Part shown: in pieces, positions 16,765-25,214 of the stretch | How the letters are laid out: each line of letters begins with the position of its first letter | Numbering within the stretch: position 1 is the stretch's first letter | Source of the DNA: VXRD01 sp965242535 | GTDB lineage: Bacteria > Latescibacterota > UBA2968 | Length of the DNA stretch: 64,000 bases | Direction: 5' to 3' | Assembly: GCA_965242535.1 (NCBI GenBank) | Contig: OZ251458.1 | Span: 868,001-932,000 of the forward strand | Program-made: the position numbers and the translations under genes | Notes under the pieces: model-generated | Seen by the model: only the letters and a program-made list of their open reading frames with translations | Databases searched by the model: none | Told to the model about the DNA's origin: nothing

Positions 16765-17799
16765 ATGGGCAAAACAGCGTTTCTATTTCCGGGACAAGGG
16801 TCGCAATTCGTCGGCATGGGGTACGACCTGTACAGGGCATCGGCAGAAGCGCGCCAAATTTTTGACCTCGCCGACGAGGTGCTCGACAATGACGTCAAAT
16901 CGTTTTGCTTCAACGGCCCTGCCGAATCCCTCAAACAAACCGCCGTCACACAACCCGCCATTTTCGCCCACAGCCTGGCCGCGCTCGAAGTGCTCAAACG
17001 CCTGGGGATGCGCCCCGATCTCGTCGCGGGGCACAGCGTTGGCGAACTCGCCGCACTCGTCGCGGCAGGCGTGATGCGCGTCGAAGATGGCTTTCGCGTG
17101 GTCGGCGTTCGCGGACACGCCATGCAAGTGGCGGGCAAAACCCGACCCGGCGCGATGGCGGCCGTGCTCGGCCTCGACGACGATGTGTTGATCCGGTTGT
17201 GCGACGATCTCCGTTCGTCCGGGCACGTGACGACCGCCAATTTCAACTGCCCGGGGCAAGTCGTCCTGTCCGGCGAGGAAAACGCCGTTAAAAAAGCACT
17301 CGAAAAAGCCAGCGCGCTGGGGGCCAAACGCGCGGTTCGCCTGCCCGTGAGCGGCGCGTTTCACTCGGCCTTGATGCGCCCGGCCCTCGCCGTGCTGACC
17401 GATATCCTCGACGATGTGCCATTTGCCCGTGCGCGAATCCCCATCATTCCCAACGTCACGGCGAAACCCACACGCGATCCCGACCTGCTCAAAAATCTGC
17501 TGATCGAGCAAGTCATTTCGCCGGTTCGCTGGACCGAATCCATGCAATGCCTCGCCGCCGAAGGCGTCACCCACGCCCTCGAAGTGGGGCCGGGCACTGT
17601 GCTCAAGGGCCTCATGCGCCGCATCGACCGCAAAATTGTCGTCCGCGAAGCCGGCACATGGGAAGCGATTGAGAAGGCGGGAAAACGGGAGAGGGAAGAG
17701 GCGGGAAGACGGGAGACGGGAGAGGGGAGAGGGGAGAAGCAAGAGGCGGGAAGACGGGAGAGGGAAGACGGGAGAGGGGAGAGGCAATCGCAATCGTAG
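16765..17799 (+). CDS. fabD: Malonyl-CoA-ACP transacylase (FabD) with repeat-derived tail
   Basis: A 344-residue protein. Residues 1-305 are a standard FabD: FPGQGSQFVGMG, the nucleophilic serine in GHSVGELAAL (about residue 92), VSGAFHS (catalytic His) and EVGPGTVLKGL. It loads malonyl groups onto ACP. From about residue 306 the protein runs into a purine-rich repeat and gains about 38 residues rich in R, E and G (for example REREEAGRRETGEG), ending QSQS with its stop inside the next repeat. This tail is not part of the family and should be disordered. The next fab gene, fabG, is 6.3 kb away across the restriction island. Confidence 0.95.
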   Translation: MGKTAFLFPGQGSQFVGMGYDLYRASAEARQIFDLADEVLDNDVKSFCFNGPAESLKQTAVTQPAIFAHSLAALEVLKRLGMRPDLVAGHSVGELAALVAAGVMRVEDGFRVVGVRGHAMQVAGKTRPGAMAAVLGLDDDVLIRLCDDLRSSGHVTTANFNCPGQVVLSGEENAVKKALEKASALGAKRAVRLPVSGAFHSALMRPALAVLTDILDDVPFARARIPIIPNVTAKPTRDPDLLKNLLIEQVISPVRWTESMQCLAAEGVTHALEVGPGTVLKGLMRRIDRKIVVREAGTWEAIEKAGKREREEAGRRETGEGRGEKQEAGRREREDGRGERQSQS

Positions 17800-17860
17800 G
17801 GACAGGCCCCTGTGCCTGTCCGAAGATACAAGACGGGAGACGGAAGAGGTGAGAAGCAAT
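17671..17860 (+). repeat. Purine-rich heptamer repeats (GGGAGAC/GGGAGAG type), left border of island
   Basis: Degenerate arrays of seven-base purine units such as GGGAGAC, GGGAGAG and GGGAAGA cover about 17671-17785 and again 17829-17856. Related arrays lie at 24098-24134 (inverted), 30823-30957, 43004-43039 (inverted) and 44083-44130. GAGACGGAAGAGGTGAGAAG (17837-17856) recurs inverted at 24098-24117 with one mismatch. Confidence 0.85.
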
Positions 17861-17904
17861 CGCAATCGTAGGGACAGGCCCCCGTGCCTGTCCGAAGATA
17901 CAAG
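17784..17904 (+). repeat. Two direct copies of a hairpin repeat, 72 bp apart
   Basis: Two units contain CAATCGCAATCGTAGGGACA followed by GGCCCC(T/C)GTGCCTGTCC and GAAGATACAAG. Each folds into the stem GGACAGGC/GCCTGTCC (17800-17821 and 17872-17893). Further copies are at 31021-31062 and, inverted, at 42911-42940. The first copy provides the fabD stop codon. Confidence 0.85.
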
Positions 17905-17911
17905 CCGAGAG

Positions 17912-20900
17912 ATGGATGTCAAAATGCCAATGCTTAATGTCAAACCCAAGTCCATCAGGGCGTACTACGAATCCCTCGGGCGATTCGGGCGGATCGGCGT
18001 CACGCATGAAACCGCCGTGCGCTCGGCGTTTCAATCGCTGCTCGAATCGTGCGCTCGGCAAGTGGATTGGACGCTCGTACCGGAGCATGTCATCGCGTTG
18101 CGCCGCAACAAACGGATCGTCGTCGATGGCGCGTTGATCGACGCGTTCAACTTGCCGCACGGCTATTGGGAAGCAAAGGATATCGATGACGACCTCGACG
18201 CCGAAGTGGAGCGCAAGTTCGCGGCGGGCTATCCGCGGGACAACATCCTGTTCCAAACGCCTCGCCGGGCGATTCTGTGGCAGAATGACGCGCCCGTGCT
18301 CGACGCGGATTTGACCGATGAAAGGCGCCTCGTCGAGACGCTCGAGTCCTTCTTCTCGCACAAGCCTCCAGCGATTGACGAATGGAACGAGGCGGTCGCG
18401 CAGTTCAAGGACAAAGTGCCGGACATCGGGCGCGGGCTGGCGGCGTTGATCCAACAGGAGCGGCAGTCCAATCGCCGCTTCACCACGGCGTTTGCGGACT
18501 TCTACGAAAAATGCCGTCAGTCCATCAATCCCAATCTGTCCGAAGCCGCTGTTGAGGAGATGCTCGTTCAGCATCTGTTGACCGAGCGGATTTTCCGAAC
18601 CGTCTTCAGCAACCCCGATTTCACGCGCCGCAATGTCATTGCCCACGAGATCGAGAAGGTCATCGACGCGCTCACGTCTCAATCGTTTAACCGCCGCGAT
18701 TTTCTCGACAGTCTCAACCGCTTCTATGTCGCTATCGAACGCACGGCCGCGACGATTGACGATTTCTCCCAAAAACAGCATTTCCTCAATACGGTCTATG
18801 AGCAGTTTTTTCAGGGGTTTTCCGTGGCGGTTGCCGACACGCACGGCATCGTCTATACGCCGCAACCGATTGTCGATTTTATGGCGAAAAGCGTTGAGCA
18901 AATTTTGCAGACCGAGTTCAACCGCTCGCTCTCTGACGCAGGCGTCCACATCATCGACCCGTTTGTCGGCACGGGCAACTTCATCGTCCGCATGATGCGC
19001 GAAATCCGCAGAACCGCGCTGGAGGATAAGTACTCGTCCGAACTCCACTGCAACGAGGTGATGCTGTTGCCCTACTACATCGCGTCCATGAACATTGAGC
19101 ACGAGTTCTACGAGGCGACGGGGAGTTATCAATCCTTTGAGGGACTGTGCTTGGTCGATACGTTTGAACTGGCAGAGGAACGCCAACTTGCCCTGTTCAC
19201 GGCGGAAAACACGGCGCGCGTTGAACGACAGAAGAAAACGGACATGTTTGTGATCGTCGGCAATCCGCCTTACAACGTTGGGCAGGTCAACGAGAATGAC
19301 AACAACAAGAATCGGAAGTACGAGACGATGGATGCGCGGGTGCGGGAGACGTATTCGCAAGCGTCCAACGCCACGAATAAAAACGCCCTCGCCGATCCCT
19401 ACGTCAAAGCGATCCGCTGGGCATCGGACCGGATCGGCACTGAAGGCATTGTCGCCTTTGTGACAAACAGCGGATTTCTCGACGGCATAGCATTTGACGG
19501 CATGCGGAAACATTTGGCAGACGATTTCGACGCGATTTACATTTTGGATTTGGGCGGGAATGTTCGCAAGGGATTGAAGGTCTCGGATGCCAATGTGTTC
19601 GGCATTCGGGTCGGGGTCAGCATCGGTTTGTTTGTGAAATCAAAACAAAATCCATCGACAACAGCCCGCATCTTTTACCACCGAACCGACGACCTGTGGA
19701 ACAAAAAACGGAAATTCGACTTCCTAAACGCGCGACAACACATCGACAATGTCGAGTGGCAAGCGATTAAACCAGACCAGCGACACACTTGGCTCACGGA
19801 AGGACTCGACGCCGAGTTTGACACCTTCATCCCGATGGGAACCAAGGAAGCAAAGGCCGCGAAGGGCGAGGTTGAAGATGTGATTTTTAAGACCTTTAGT
19901 AGCGGCGTCAAAACCAACCGCGATGCGTGGGCTTACAACTTTAACCGAGACGCCCTCGCCGAAAACATAAAACGGATGATCGACTTCTACAATGAGCAGG
20001 TGTTCAAGTGGGCGCGTTTGGGAGACAAAAATAGAGATGTCGATGATTTTGTGATTTATGATGACGAGAAAATCAAATGGGGCGAAACGCTGAAAGCAAA
20101 CTTAAAGCGAGGGCGAAACGCTGATTTTTCGCACGCAAAGGTGCGAGCATCGCTCTATCGCCCGTTTGCGAAGTCAAACCTCTACTTTGACAGACTCATG
20201 GCCGAGCGCGTTTACGCTTTCCCATCCATATTCCCCACGCCTAATACAGAAACTGAGAATCGGGTGATATGGATCAAGGTCGGGAAAGAGTGGTCGATGT
20301 TCGCACTGATGACCGACAATTTGCCCGATCTGCTACCGCAAGGTGGCTCGCAATGCTTCCCCTTCTACACCTACGACGAGGACGGAACGAATCGCCGCGA
20401 GAACATCACGGATTGGGCGTTGGCACAATTCCGCTCGCATTACGGCGACCGCGCGATAGGCAAGTGGGACATTTTCCATTACATCTACGGATTGCTCCAC
20501 CATCCGCAATATCGGACGCGCTACCGCGCCAACCTCAAGCGCGACCTGCCGCATATCCCTTACGCCCCGGATTTTGGGGCCTTTGCCAAAGCGGGGGCGC
20601 GATTGGCAGAAATCCACGTCGGCTATGAAGACCAGCCCGAACATCGGCTCGCGTTCATCGAAAACCCGAACGCACCGCTCGACTGGCGCGTGGAGAAAAT
20701 GCGCTTGTCCAAAGACAAAACGCGGATCGAGTACAACGATTTCTTGACACTCGACGGGATTCCGCCGAAGGCGTTTGAGTATCGGCTCGGCAATCGCTCG
20801 GCGTTGGAATGGGTGATCGATCAATACCGCGTCAAAGAGGACAAACGCAGCGGCATCATCAACGACCCGAACCGCGATGCCGATCCGCAGTACATCGCCA

Positions 20901-20986
20901 ACCTGATCGGCAAAGTGATCGCGGTGAGCTTGGAAACAGCGGCGATAGTGGAGGGGTTGGATATCCGCGAGGTACGCCATGATTAA
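17912..20986 (+). CDS. Type IIG/ISP-like restriction-modification fusion (endonuclease + adenine methylase)
   Basis: A 1024-residue protein. The N-terminal part has a PD-(D/E)xK-type nuclease core (VDGALIDAFNLPHGYWEAKD, the catalytic EAK near residue 88). The middle is a gamma-class N6-adenine methylase: motif I DPFVGTGNF (about 349-357) and motif IV NPPYN (about 450-454). The C-terminal 450 residues (IYILDLGGNVRKG... through PQGGSQCFPFYTYD) are typical of target-recognition regions in such fusions. No helicase motor is seen, unlike true type ISP enzymes. Start chosen at the ATG at 17912; the frame upstream is repeat-derived. Its 3' end overlaps the cytosine methylase gene by 8 bp. Recognition site cannot be predicted. 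Confidence 0.82.
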   Translation: MDVKMPMLNVKPKSIRAYYESLGRFGRIGVTHETAVRSAFQSLLESCARQVDWTLVPEHVIALRRNKRIVVDGALIDAFNLPHGYWEAKDIDDDLDAEVERKFAAGYPRDNILFQTPRRAILWQNDAPVLDADLTDERRLVETLESFFSHKPPAIDEWNEAVAQFKDKVPDIGRGLAALIQQERQSNRRFTTAFADFYEKCRQSINPNLSEAAVEEMLVQHLLTERIFRTVFSNPDFTRRNVIAHEIEKVIDALTSQSFNRRDFLDSLNRFYVAIERTAATIDDFSQKQHFLNTVYEQFFQGFSVAVADTHGIVYTPQPIVDFMAKSVEQILQTEFNRSLSDAGVHIIDPFVGTGNFIVRMMREIRRTALEDKYSSELHCNEVMLLPYYIASMNIEHEFYEATGSYQSFEGLCLVDTFELAEERQLALFTAENTARVERQKKTDMFVIVGNPPYNVGQVNENDNNKNRKYETMDARVRETYSQASNATNKNALADPYVKAIRWASDRIGTEGIVAFVTNSGFLDGIAFDGMRKHLADDFDAIYILDLGGNVRKGLKVSDANVFGIRVGVSIGLFVKSKQNPSTTARIFYHRTDDLWNKKRKFDFLNARQHIDNVEWQAIKPDQRHTWLTEGLDAEFDTFIPMGTKEAKAAKGEVEDVIFKTFSSGVKTNRDAWAYNFNRDALAENIKRMIDFYNEQVFKWARLGDKNRDVDDFVIYDDEKIKWGETLKANLKRGRNADFSHAKVRASLYRPFAKSNLYFDRLMAERVYAFPSIFPTPNTETENRVIWIKVGKEWSMFALMTDNLPDLLPQGGSQCFPFYTYDEDGTNRRENITDWALAQFRSHYGDRAIGKWDIFHYIYGLLHHPQYRTRYRANLKRDLPHIPYAPDFGAFAKAGARLAEIHVGYEDQPEHRLAFIENPNAPLDWRVEKMRLSKDKTRIEYNDFLTLDGIPPKAFEYRLGNRSALEWVIDQYRVKEDKRSGIINDPNRDADPQYIANLIGKVIAVSLETAAIVEGLDIREVRHD

Positions 20987-22004
20987 GGCCATCGATTTCT
21001 TTTGTGGGGCGGGCGGTTTAACGCGGGGGTTGTTGAATGCGGGTATCTCGGTGCTCGCAGGCGTGGACAATGACGAACGCTTGCGACAGACCTACACGCA
21101 CAATAACGCGCCCAGTCGTTTCATCGCCAGCGACATCGAGGATATCGAAATCGAAGCACTCCGTGAAGAACTCGGCATCCAGCCCCGAGACCTCGCCCTG
21201 TACGCGGCGTGTACGCCGTGCCAACCCTTCTCGACGCTCAACAGGCAAAAAGGCAAAGACAAGCGAAAAATACTCCTCTTGGACTTTGCAAAAATCGTCG
21301 AAAAATGCCCACCTGATTTTATTTTTGTCGAAAACGTCCCCGGTTTGAACAACGCTTACGGCAGAGAAATCTACAGAGAATTTCTATCGGTTTTAGGGCG
21401 ATGTGGATTCTCAGAAGCGGCGGATTTGCTCGACGCCAAATATTTCGGCGTCCCGCAAACGCGAAAGCGATTCATTCTCTTGGCATCGAGACACGGGGCG
21501 ATCTCCTTGCCCATCCCACAGACAGAGGCAAACCGAGTGTCGACCGTGCGGGCGTGCATCGAAAAGTACCCCGCGATAGCCGATGGCGAAGCATCAAAGG
21601 CGTATCCAAATCACGTTGCGCGAAAACTGCGACCGCACCACAAACGCATTGTCGTAGCCATCCCGAAAAACGGCGGCAGCCGGCGGGATGTAGCGGACAC
21701 TTCTATTTTGTTACCGTGCCATCAAAAAAAGCCCAATGTCCATAGAGATGTGTTTGGGCGGATGGCTTGGGACGCGCCGAGTCCGACGCTGACGTGTCGC
21801 TGCACGGATGTCTATTGCGGTCGCTTTATACACCCCGAGCAAGACAGGGGCATTTCGTTGCGCGAGGCCGCGGCCCTGCAAACTTTTGGAGATGATTACG
21901 AGTTTTTCGGTTCTTCTTTCGGCTCTTGTTCCAGTCAAATCGGCAATGCTGTCCCGGTGAAACTCGCAGAACAGTTGGGCCAATCAATTGTCAATTCGCG
22001 TTGA
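20979..22004 (+). CDS. DNA (cytosine-5) methyltransferase
   Basis: A 341-residue Dcm-family enzyme. Motif I is AIDFFCGAGGLTRGLL, the catalytic Pro-Cys is in ACTPCQPFSTLN (about residue 80), motif VI ENVPG about 118, motif VIII GVPQTRKRFILLASR, and the C-terminal motif X IGNAVPVKLAEQL. It methylates cytosine at C5 in a specific DNA site. The ATG overlaps the RM fusion by 8 bp and the GHKL gene follows after 18 bp, so the three genes form one transcription unit. It may protect DNA from the GHKL-nuclease, or complement the adenine methylase. Confidence 0.95.
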   Translation: MIKAIDFFCGAGGLTRGLLNAGISVLAGVDNDERLRQTYTHNNAPSRFIASDIEDIEIEALREELGIQPRDLALYAACTPCQPFSTLNRQKGKDKRKILLLDFAKIVEKCPPDFIFVENVPGLNNAYGREIYREFLSVLGRCGFSEAADLLDAKYFGVPQTRKRFILLASRHGAISLPIPQTEANRVSTVRACIEKYPAIADGEASKAYPNHVARKLRPHHKRIVVAIPKNGGSRRDVADTSILLPCHQKKPNVHRDVFGRMAWDAPSPTLTCRCTDVYCGRFIHPEQDRGISLREAAALQTFGDDYEFFGSSFGSCSSQIGNAVPVKLAEQLGQSIVNSR

Positions 22005-22022
22005 TACGGAAGGAGGGGCGTT

Positions 22023-23990
22023 ATGAACACGGGCGTAGATCCGTCTCGAGACCCCTATCAAATGGAGTTCGATGTCTGCACCATTAAGCACCTCGGCTTG
22101 CAGATGTATTCGACATTGCCGCCTGTGATCGGCGAACTCGTCGCCAATGGTTGGGATGCAAATGCGACGAAAGTCGAGATCGAGATTCCCGAAAAGCCGA
22201 TTGACGAACAGACCTCAAAAATCGTCATCCGCGACGATGGCATGGGCATGTCAGACGAGGATGTGCGAGACAAATACCTCATCGTCGGGCGAGACCGCCG
22301 CGAAATTGAGCACTCCGACGAGACGCCTCCTCCTTTCAATCGCAAAATCATGGGCAGAAAGGGCATCGGCAAATTCTCGGCCTTTGGCATCGCCAAAGAG
22401 ATCGATGTGGAAAGTGTGAAAGACGACGAAGTCAGCCATTTTCGCATGAATTACGACGAGCTGTTGAAAAAAGCCGATGAGCGCGAGATCGAGTTTCCGC
22501 CATTGGTTTCTACGGGCACGGTTTCTAAAGGCACCAAAATCGTCCTTAGACACATCACAAAATTCAAAAGCCGAAGCATTTCGATCCAGAGAATCCGCAG
22601 GGGGCTCGCCCGGCGATTCGCCGTCATTGGAGCGCGAGAGAACTTTGAGGTCGCGATTAACGGCCGTCCGATCTCGCCCGAAGACCGCGACTTGCAACCC
22701 TTACTCGACAAAGACATGGATGGCGAGCCGTATTTGTGGAAATACGACAATGTGGAAATCCAGCCCCAAACGGGCTGGATCGTATCGGGTTGGATCGGCG
22801 CGCTCGATCGCACGACGCCGGACCTCGATGGGATAGACCGCGGGATCGTTCTTATGGCGAGGGGGAAATTGGTCCAAGAGCCATTTGTTTTCGACGCGGT
22901 CGTCGGTCAACAATTCGCGCTTTCCTACCTCATCGGAGAACTCCACGTCGAGTTTGTCGACGAAACAGAAGATACGATCGGCACGACGCGAAACTCATTG
23001 GTGTGGGACACGGAGGCGAATACGGCTCTCAAGGAGTGGGGGCAAAAAGAGGTCAACAAAATTGCTCGTAAGTGGTCAAAGAAACGCCAAAAAGATAACG
23101 AACGGCAGTTGGAAGAAAACGCCCTCTATGGCGAGTTCCGAGAACGAGCAAAGGAGATCGGCAATAAGCGGGCATTGAAGTTGGCAGACCAGATGGTGCG
23201 CCAAGCGATTGCCAAGAATCCGACTGCCGAGGTTGCAGAACACGAATCCATCATCCAAACGTCCCTCGATTTTCTGGAGTTTGATGCTTTTTGGGAGATC
23301 GCCGAAGACTTGACGGAAACGGATTTTGAGGACACCGAAAAGCTCCTCAATTTGTTTCGGGAATGGGAAATCGTCGAAGCCAAAGAAATGGCGAGGGTGA
23401 CACGAGGGCGAATCACGACCATTGAAAAACTTCAAAAACTGATTAAAAACAATGCGTTGGAAGTGCCGACGCTCCACAACTTCTTAAAGGAATTTCCCTG
23501 GGTGATCGACCCGCGTTGGACATTGGTAGATGACGAGGTGAGATATAGCGACCTACTGCGCGACAAATTCCCGGAAGCGATCGACACACTGGAAAGCGAC
23601 AGACGCATCGATTTCCTCTGTGTACGAGAAGGCACGAACTTAGTCGCCGTGGAAATCAAACGCTCGCAGTCGAAGGCTTCCGTGAAAGAACTCAACCAAA
23701 TAGAAAGATATGTTAGCTTCATGCAGGATTACATCCAGCGGACAACGGATCCCGATTATCAATATGAGACCGTCACGGGTTATCTCCTCTGCGGAGATTT
23801 GGTCGACACGTATGAAGTGAGAGGGAAAAGGCGACATTTAGCAAATTCGCAAATCTACGTCAGAAGGTACATAGACTTACTCGACATGGTAAAACGAGCA
23901 CACGACGAATTTCTAAAGCGGTATAAACAACTGCAAGAAGCGAAGCAAAAGGCGGGAAATAATCTCGAAAGGATCGCGCCCAGGCGTTAG
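22023..23990 (+). CDS. MORC/MutL-like GHKL ATPase fused to a PD-(D/E)xK nuclease
   Basis: A 655-residue protein. The N-terminal half is a GHKL (Bergerat-fold) ATPase: N box ELVANGWDANAT (about 38-49), G1 box RDDGMGMSDEDV (about 71-82) and G2 box IMGRKGIGKFSAFG (about 108-121). A transducer-like region follows. Near the C-terminus DRRIDFLCVREGTNLVAVEIK (about 526-546) has the D...ExK arrangement of a PD-(D/E)xK endonuclease. Bacterial MORC-like GHKL proteins coded beside cytosine methylases are known from comparative work on restriction systems. Here it most likely is the ATP-dependent restriction subunit paired with the methylase directly upstream (inference). A ribosome site GGAGGG lies before the ATG. 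Confidence 0.8.
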   Translation: MNTGVDPSRDPYQMEFDVCTIKHLGLQMYSTLPPVIGELVANGWDANATKVEIEIPEKPIDEQTSKIVIRDDGMGMSDEDVRDKYLIVGRDRREIEHSDETPPPFNRKIMGRKGIGKFSAFGIAKEIDVESVKDDEVSHFRMNYDELLKKADEREIEFPPLVSTGTVSKGTKIVLRHITKFKSRSISIQRIRRGLARRFAVIGARENFEVAINGRPISPEDRDLQPLLDKDMDGEPYLWKYDNVEIQPQTGWIVSGWIGALDRTTPDLDGIDRGIVLMARGKLVQEPFVFDAVVGQQFALSYLIGELHVEFVDETEDTIGTTRNSLVWDTEANTALKEWGQKEVNKIARKWSKKRQKDNERQLEENALYGEFRERAKEIGNKRALKLADQMVRQAIAKNPTAEVAEHESIIQTSLDFLEFDAFWEIAEDLTETDFEDTEKLLNLFREWEIVEAKEMARVTRGRITTIEKLQKLIKNNALEVPTLHNFLKEFPWVIDPRWTLVDDEVRYSDLLRDKFPEAIDTLESDRRIDFLCVREGTNLVAVEIKRSQSKASVKELNQIERYVSFMQDYIQRTTDPDYQYETVTGYLLCGDLVDTYEVRGKRRHLANSQIYVRRYIDLLDMVKRAHDEFLKRYKQLQEAKQKAGNNLERIAPRR

Positions 23991-24007
23991 CCTACAATGA
24001 TCGGAGC

Positions 24008-24032
24008 TTGGTATCATTTAATTTACGGAGTA
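24008..24032 (+). repeat. Solo right end of the ~410-bp dispersed repeat
   Basis: 25 bp matching the right end of copy A (8559-8583) with one difference; both start TTGGTATCATTTAATTT and end CGGAGTA. It lies 17 bp after the GHKL gene, at the right border of the restriction island. No left end is visible nearby. Confidence 0.75.
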
Positions 24033-24097
24033 ATTAGTCGGTACAAATGGGTAAGCCCTCCCGCCTACGCTATCTCGCGCCTTTTGGGTGGCTGGGT

Positions 24098-24134
24098 CTT
24101 CTCACTTCTTCCGTCTCGCCTCTCCCGCCTTTTG
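24098..24134 (-). repeat. Inverted purine-rich repeat, right border of island
   Basis: On the minus strand this reads as purine units related to 17671-17860. Bases 24098-24117 are the complement of 17837-17856 with one mismatch. It lies directly before fabG. Confidence 0.75.
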
Positions 24135-24146
24135 GGATTGACCACT

Positions 24147-24893
24147 ATGAATCGACTCAACGACAAAACGGCCCTCGTAACAGGCGGCTCTCGCGGCATT
24201 GGAAAGGCCATTGCCCTGCGCCTTGCGCGCGAGGGGGCGCATGTCGCCTTGTGCGCGAGCCAAAGTGCCGAAGCGGCCGAGGCCGTGGCCCAAAAAATTC
24301 GCGCACGGGGTCGCGAGGCCATCGCGCGACAAACCGATGTGTCCAGCGCCGAATCGGTGGATGAGCTCGTCAAAACCGTCCTCGATGCGTGGGGCAAAAT
24401 CGACATACTCGTCAACAACGCGGGCGTCACGCGCGACAATTTGTTGATGCGGATGAAAGAAGACGAGTGGGATGCGGTGCTCGACGTCAACCTCAAAGGC
24501 GCGTACCACGGCATCAAAGCTGTCGTTCGTCCGATGATGAAAGCGCGCGCGGGTCGCATCATCAACGTCTCGTCGGTCGTGGGCCTGACGGGCAATGCCG
24601 GGCAAGCCAACTACGCCGCATCCAAATCCGGACTCATCGGCTTGACCAAATCGGTTGCCAGAGAATTGGCGAGCCGCAATATTACGGCCAACGCAGTCGC
24701 GCCCGGGTTCATCCCCACGGACATGACCGACAAAATCGACGCAAAAATGCGCGAACAACTGCTCGCGCAAATTCCACTGGGCAAACTCGGCAGGCCCGAA
24801 GACATCGCGGCTGCCGTGGCCTTTCTCGCCTCTGACGACGCGGCCTACATCACCGGGCAAGTCCTCGTTGTCGATGGCGGCATGGCAATCTAA
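24147..24893 (+). CDS. fabG: 3-oxoacyl-ACP reductase (FabG)
   Basis: A 248-residue SDR with the FabG pattern: TGGSRGIGKAIA at the N-terminus, NNAGVTRDNLLMRMKEDEW, the catalytic serine in INVSSVVGLTGN, YAASKSG (Tyr/Lys) and the end VDGGMAI. It reduces 3-oxoacyl-ACP with NADPH. Start at the ATG at 24147; the open frame further upstream is composed of repeat sequence. It belongs to the fab cluster but is cut off from fabD by the restriction island, so it must use a new promoter or read-through from the island. acpP follows after 31 bp. Confidence 0.96.
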   Translation: MNRLNDKTALVTGGSRGIGKAIALRLAREGAHVALCASQSAEAAEAVAQKIRARGREAIARQTDVSSAESVDELVKTVLDAWGKIDILVNNAGVTRDNLLMRMKEDEWDAVLDVNLKGAYHGIKAVVRPMMKARAGRIINVSSVVGLTGNAGQANYAASKSGLIGLTKSVARELASRNITANAVAPGFIPTDMTDKIDAKMREQLLAQIPLGKLGRPEDIAAAVAFLASDDAAYITGQVLVVDGGMAI

Positions 24894-24924
24894 TCACCGC
24901 TTTATTTTTTTAAGGAGGATCGAC

Positions 24925-25164
24925 ATGACCGATGACATTCAACAAAAAGTCACGGATCTGATCGTGGACCAACTCGGCGTGGATGCCGACAGCGTCCATC
25001 CAGACGCCCATTTCATCGACGATTTGGGCGCGGACTCGCTCGACACGGTCGAGCTGGTCATGGCATTTGAAGAGGAATTCGACATGGAAATCCCGGATGA
25101 AGCCGCCGAAAAGCTCGAAACCGTCGGCGATGCCATGAAGTATTTGGCAGAACATCTGGATTGA
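24925..25164 (+). CDS. acpP: Acyl carrier protein
   Basis: A 79-residue ACP with the phosphopantetheine serine in LGADSLDTVELVMAFEEEF (about residue 38) and the usual acidic helices. Strong ribosome site AAGGAGGA before the ATG at 24925. It carries acyl chains for all Fab enzymes and for the acyltransferases. It lies between fabG and fabF in the canonical order. Confidence 0.98.
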   Translation: MTDDIQQKVTDLIVDQLGVDADSVHPDAHFIDDLGADSLDTVELVMAFEEEFDMEIPDEAAEKLETVGDAMKYLAEHLD

Positions 25165-25214
25165 TTTGGAACTGGAGGCTCGGAGATCGGGCTCGGGCTT
25201 TCAGGAGGTCATTC

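Noticed and set aside
17612..19513. 633-residue antisense frame across the first RM gene
   Set aside because: A shadow of a GC-rich coding region; plus-strand frame has nuclease and methylase motifs.
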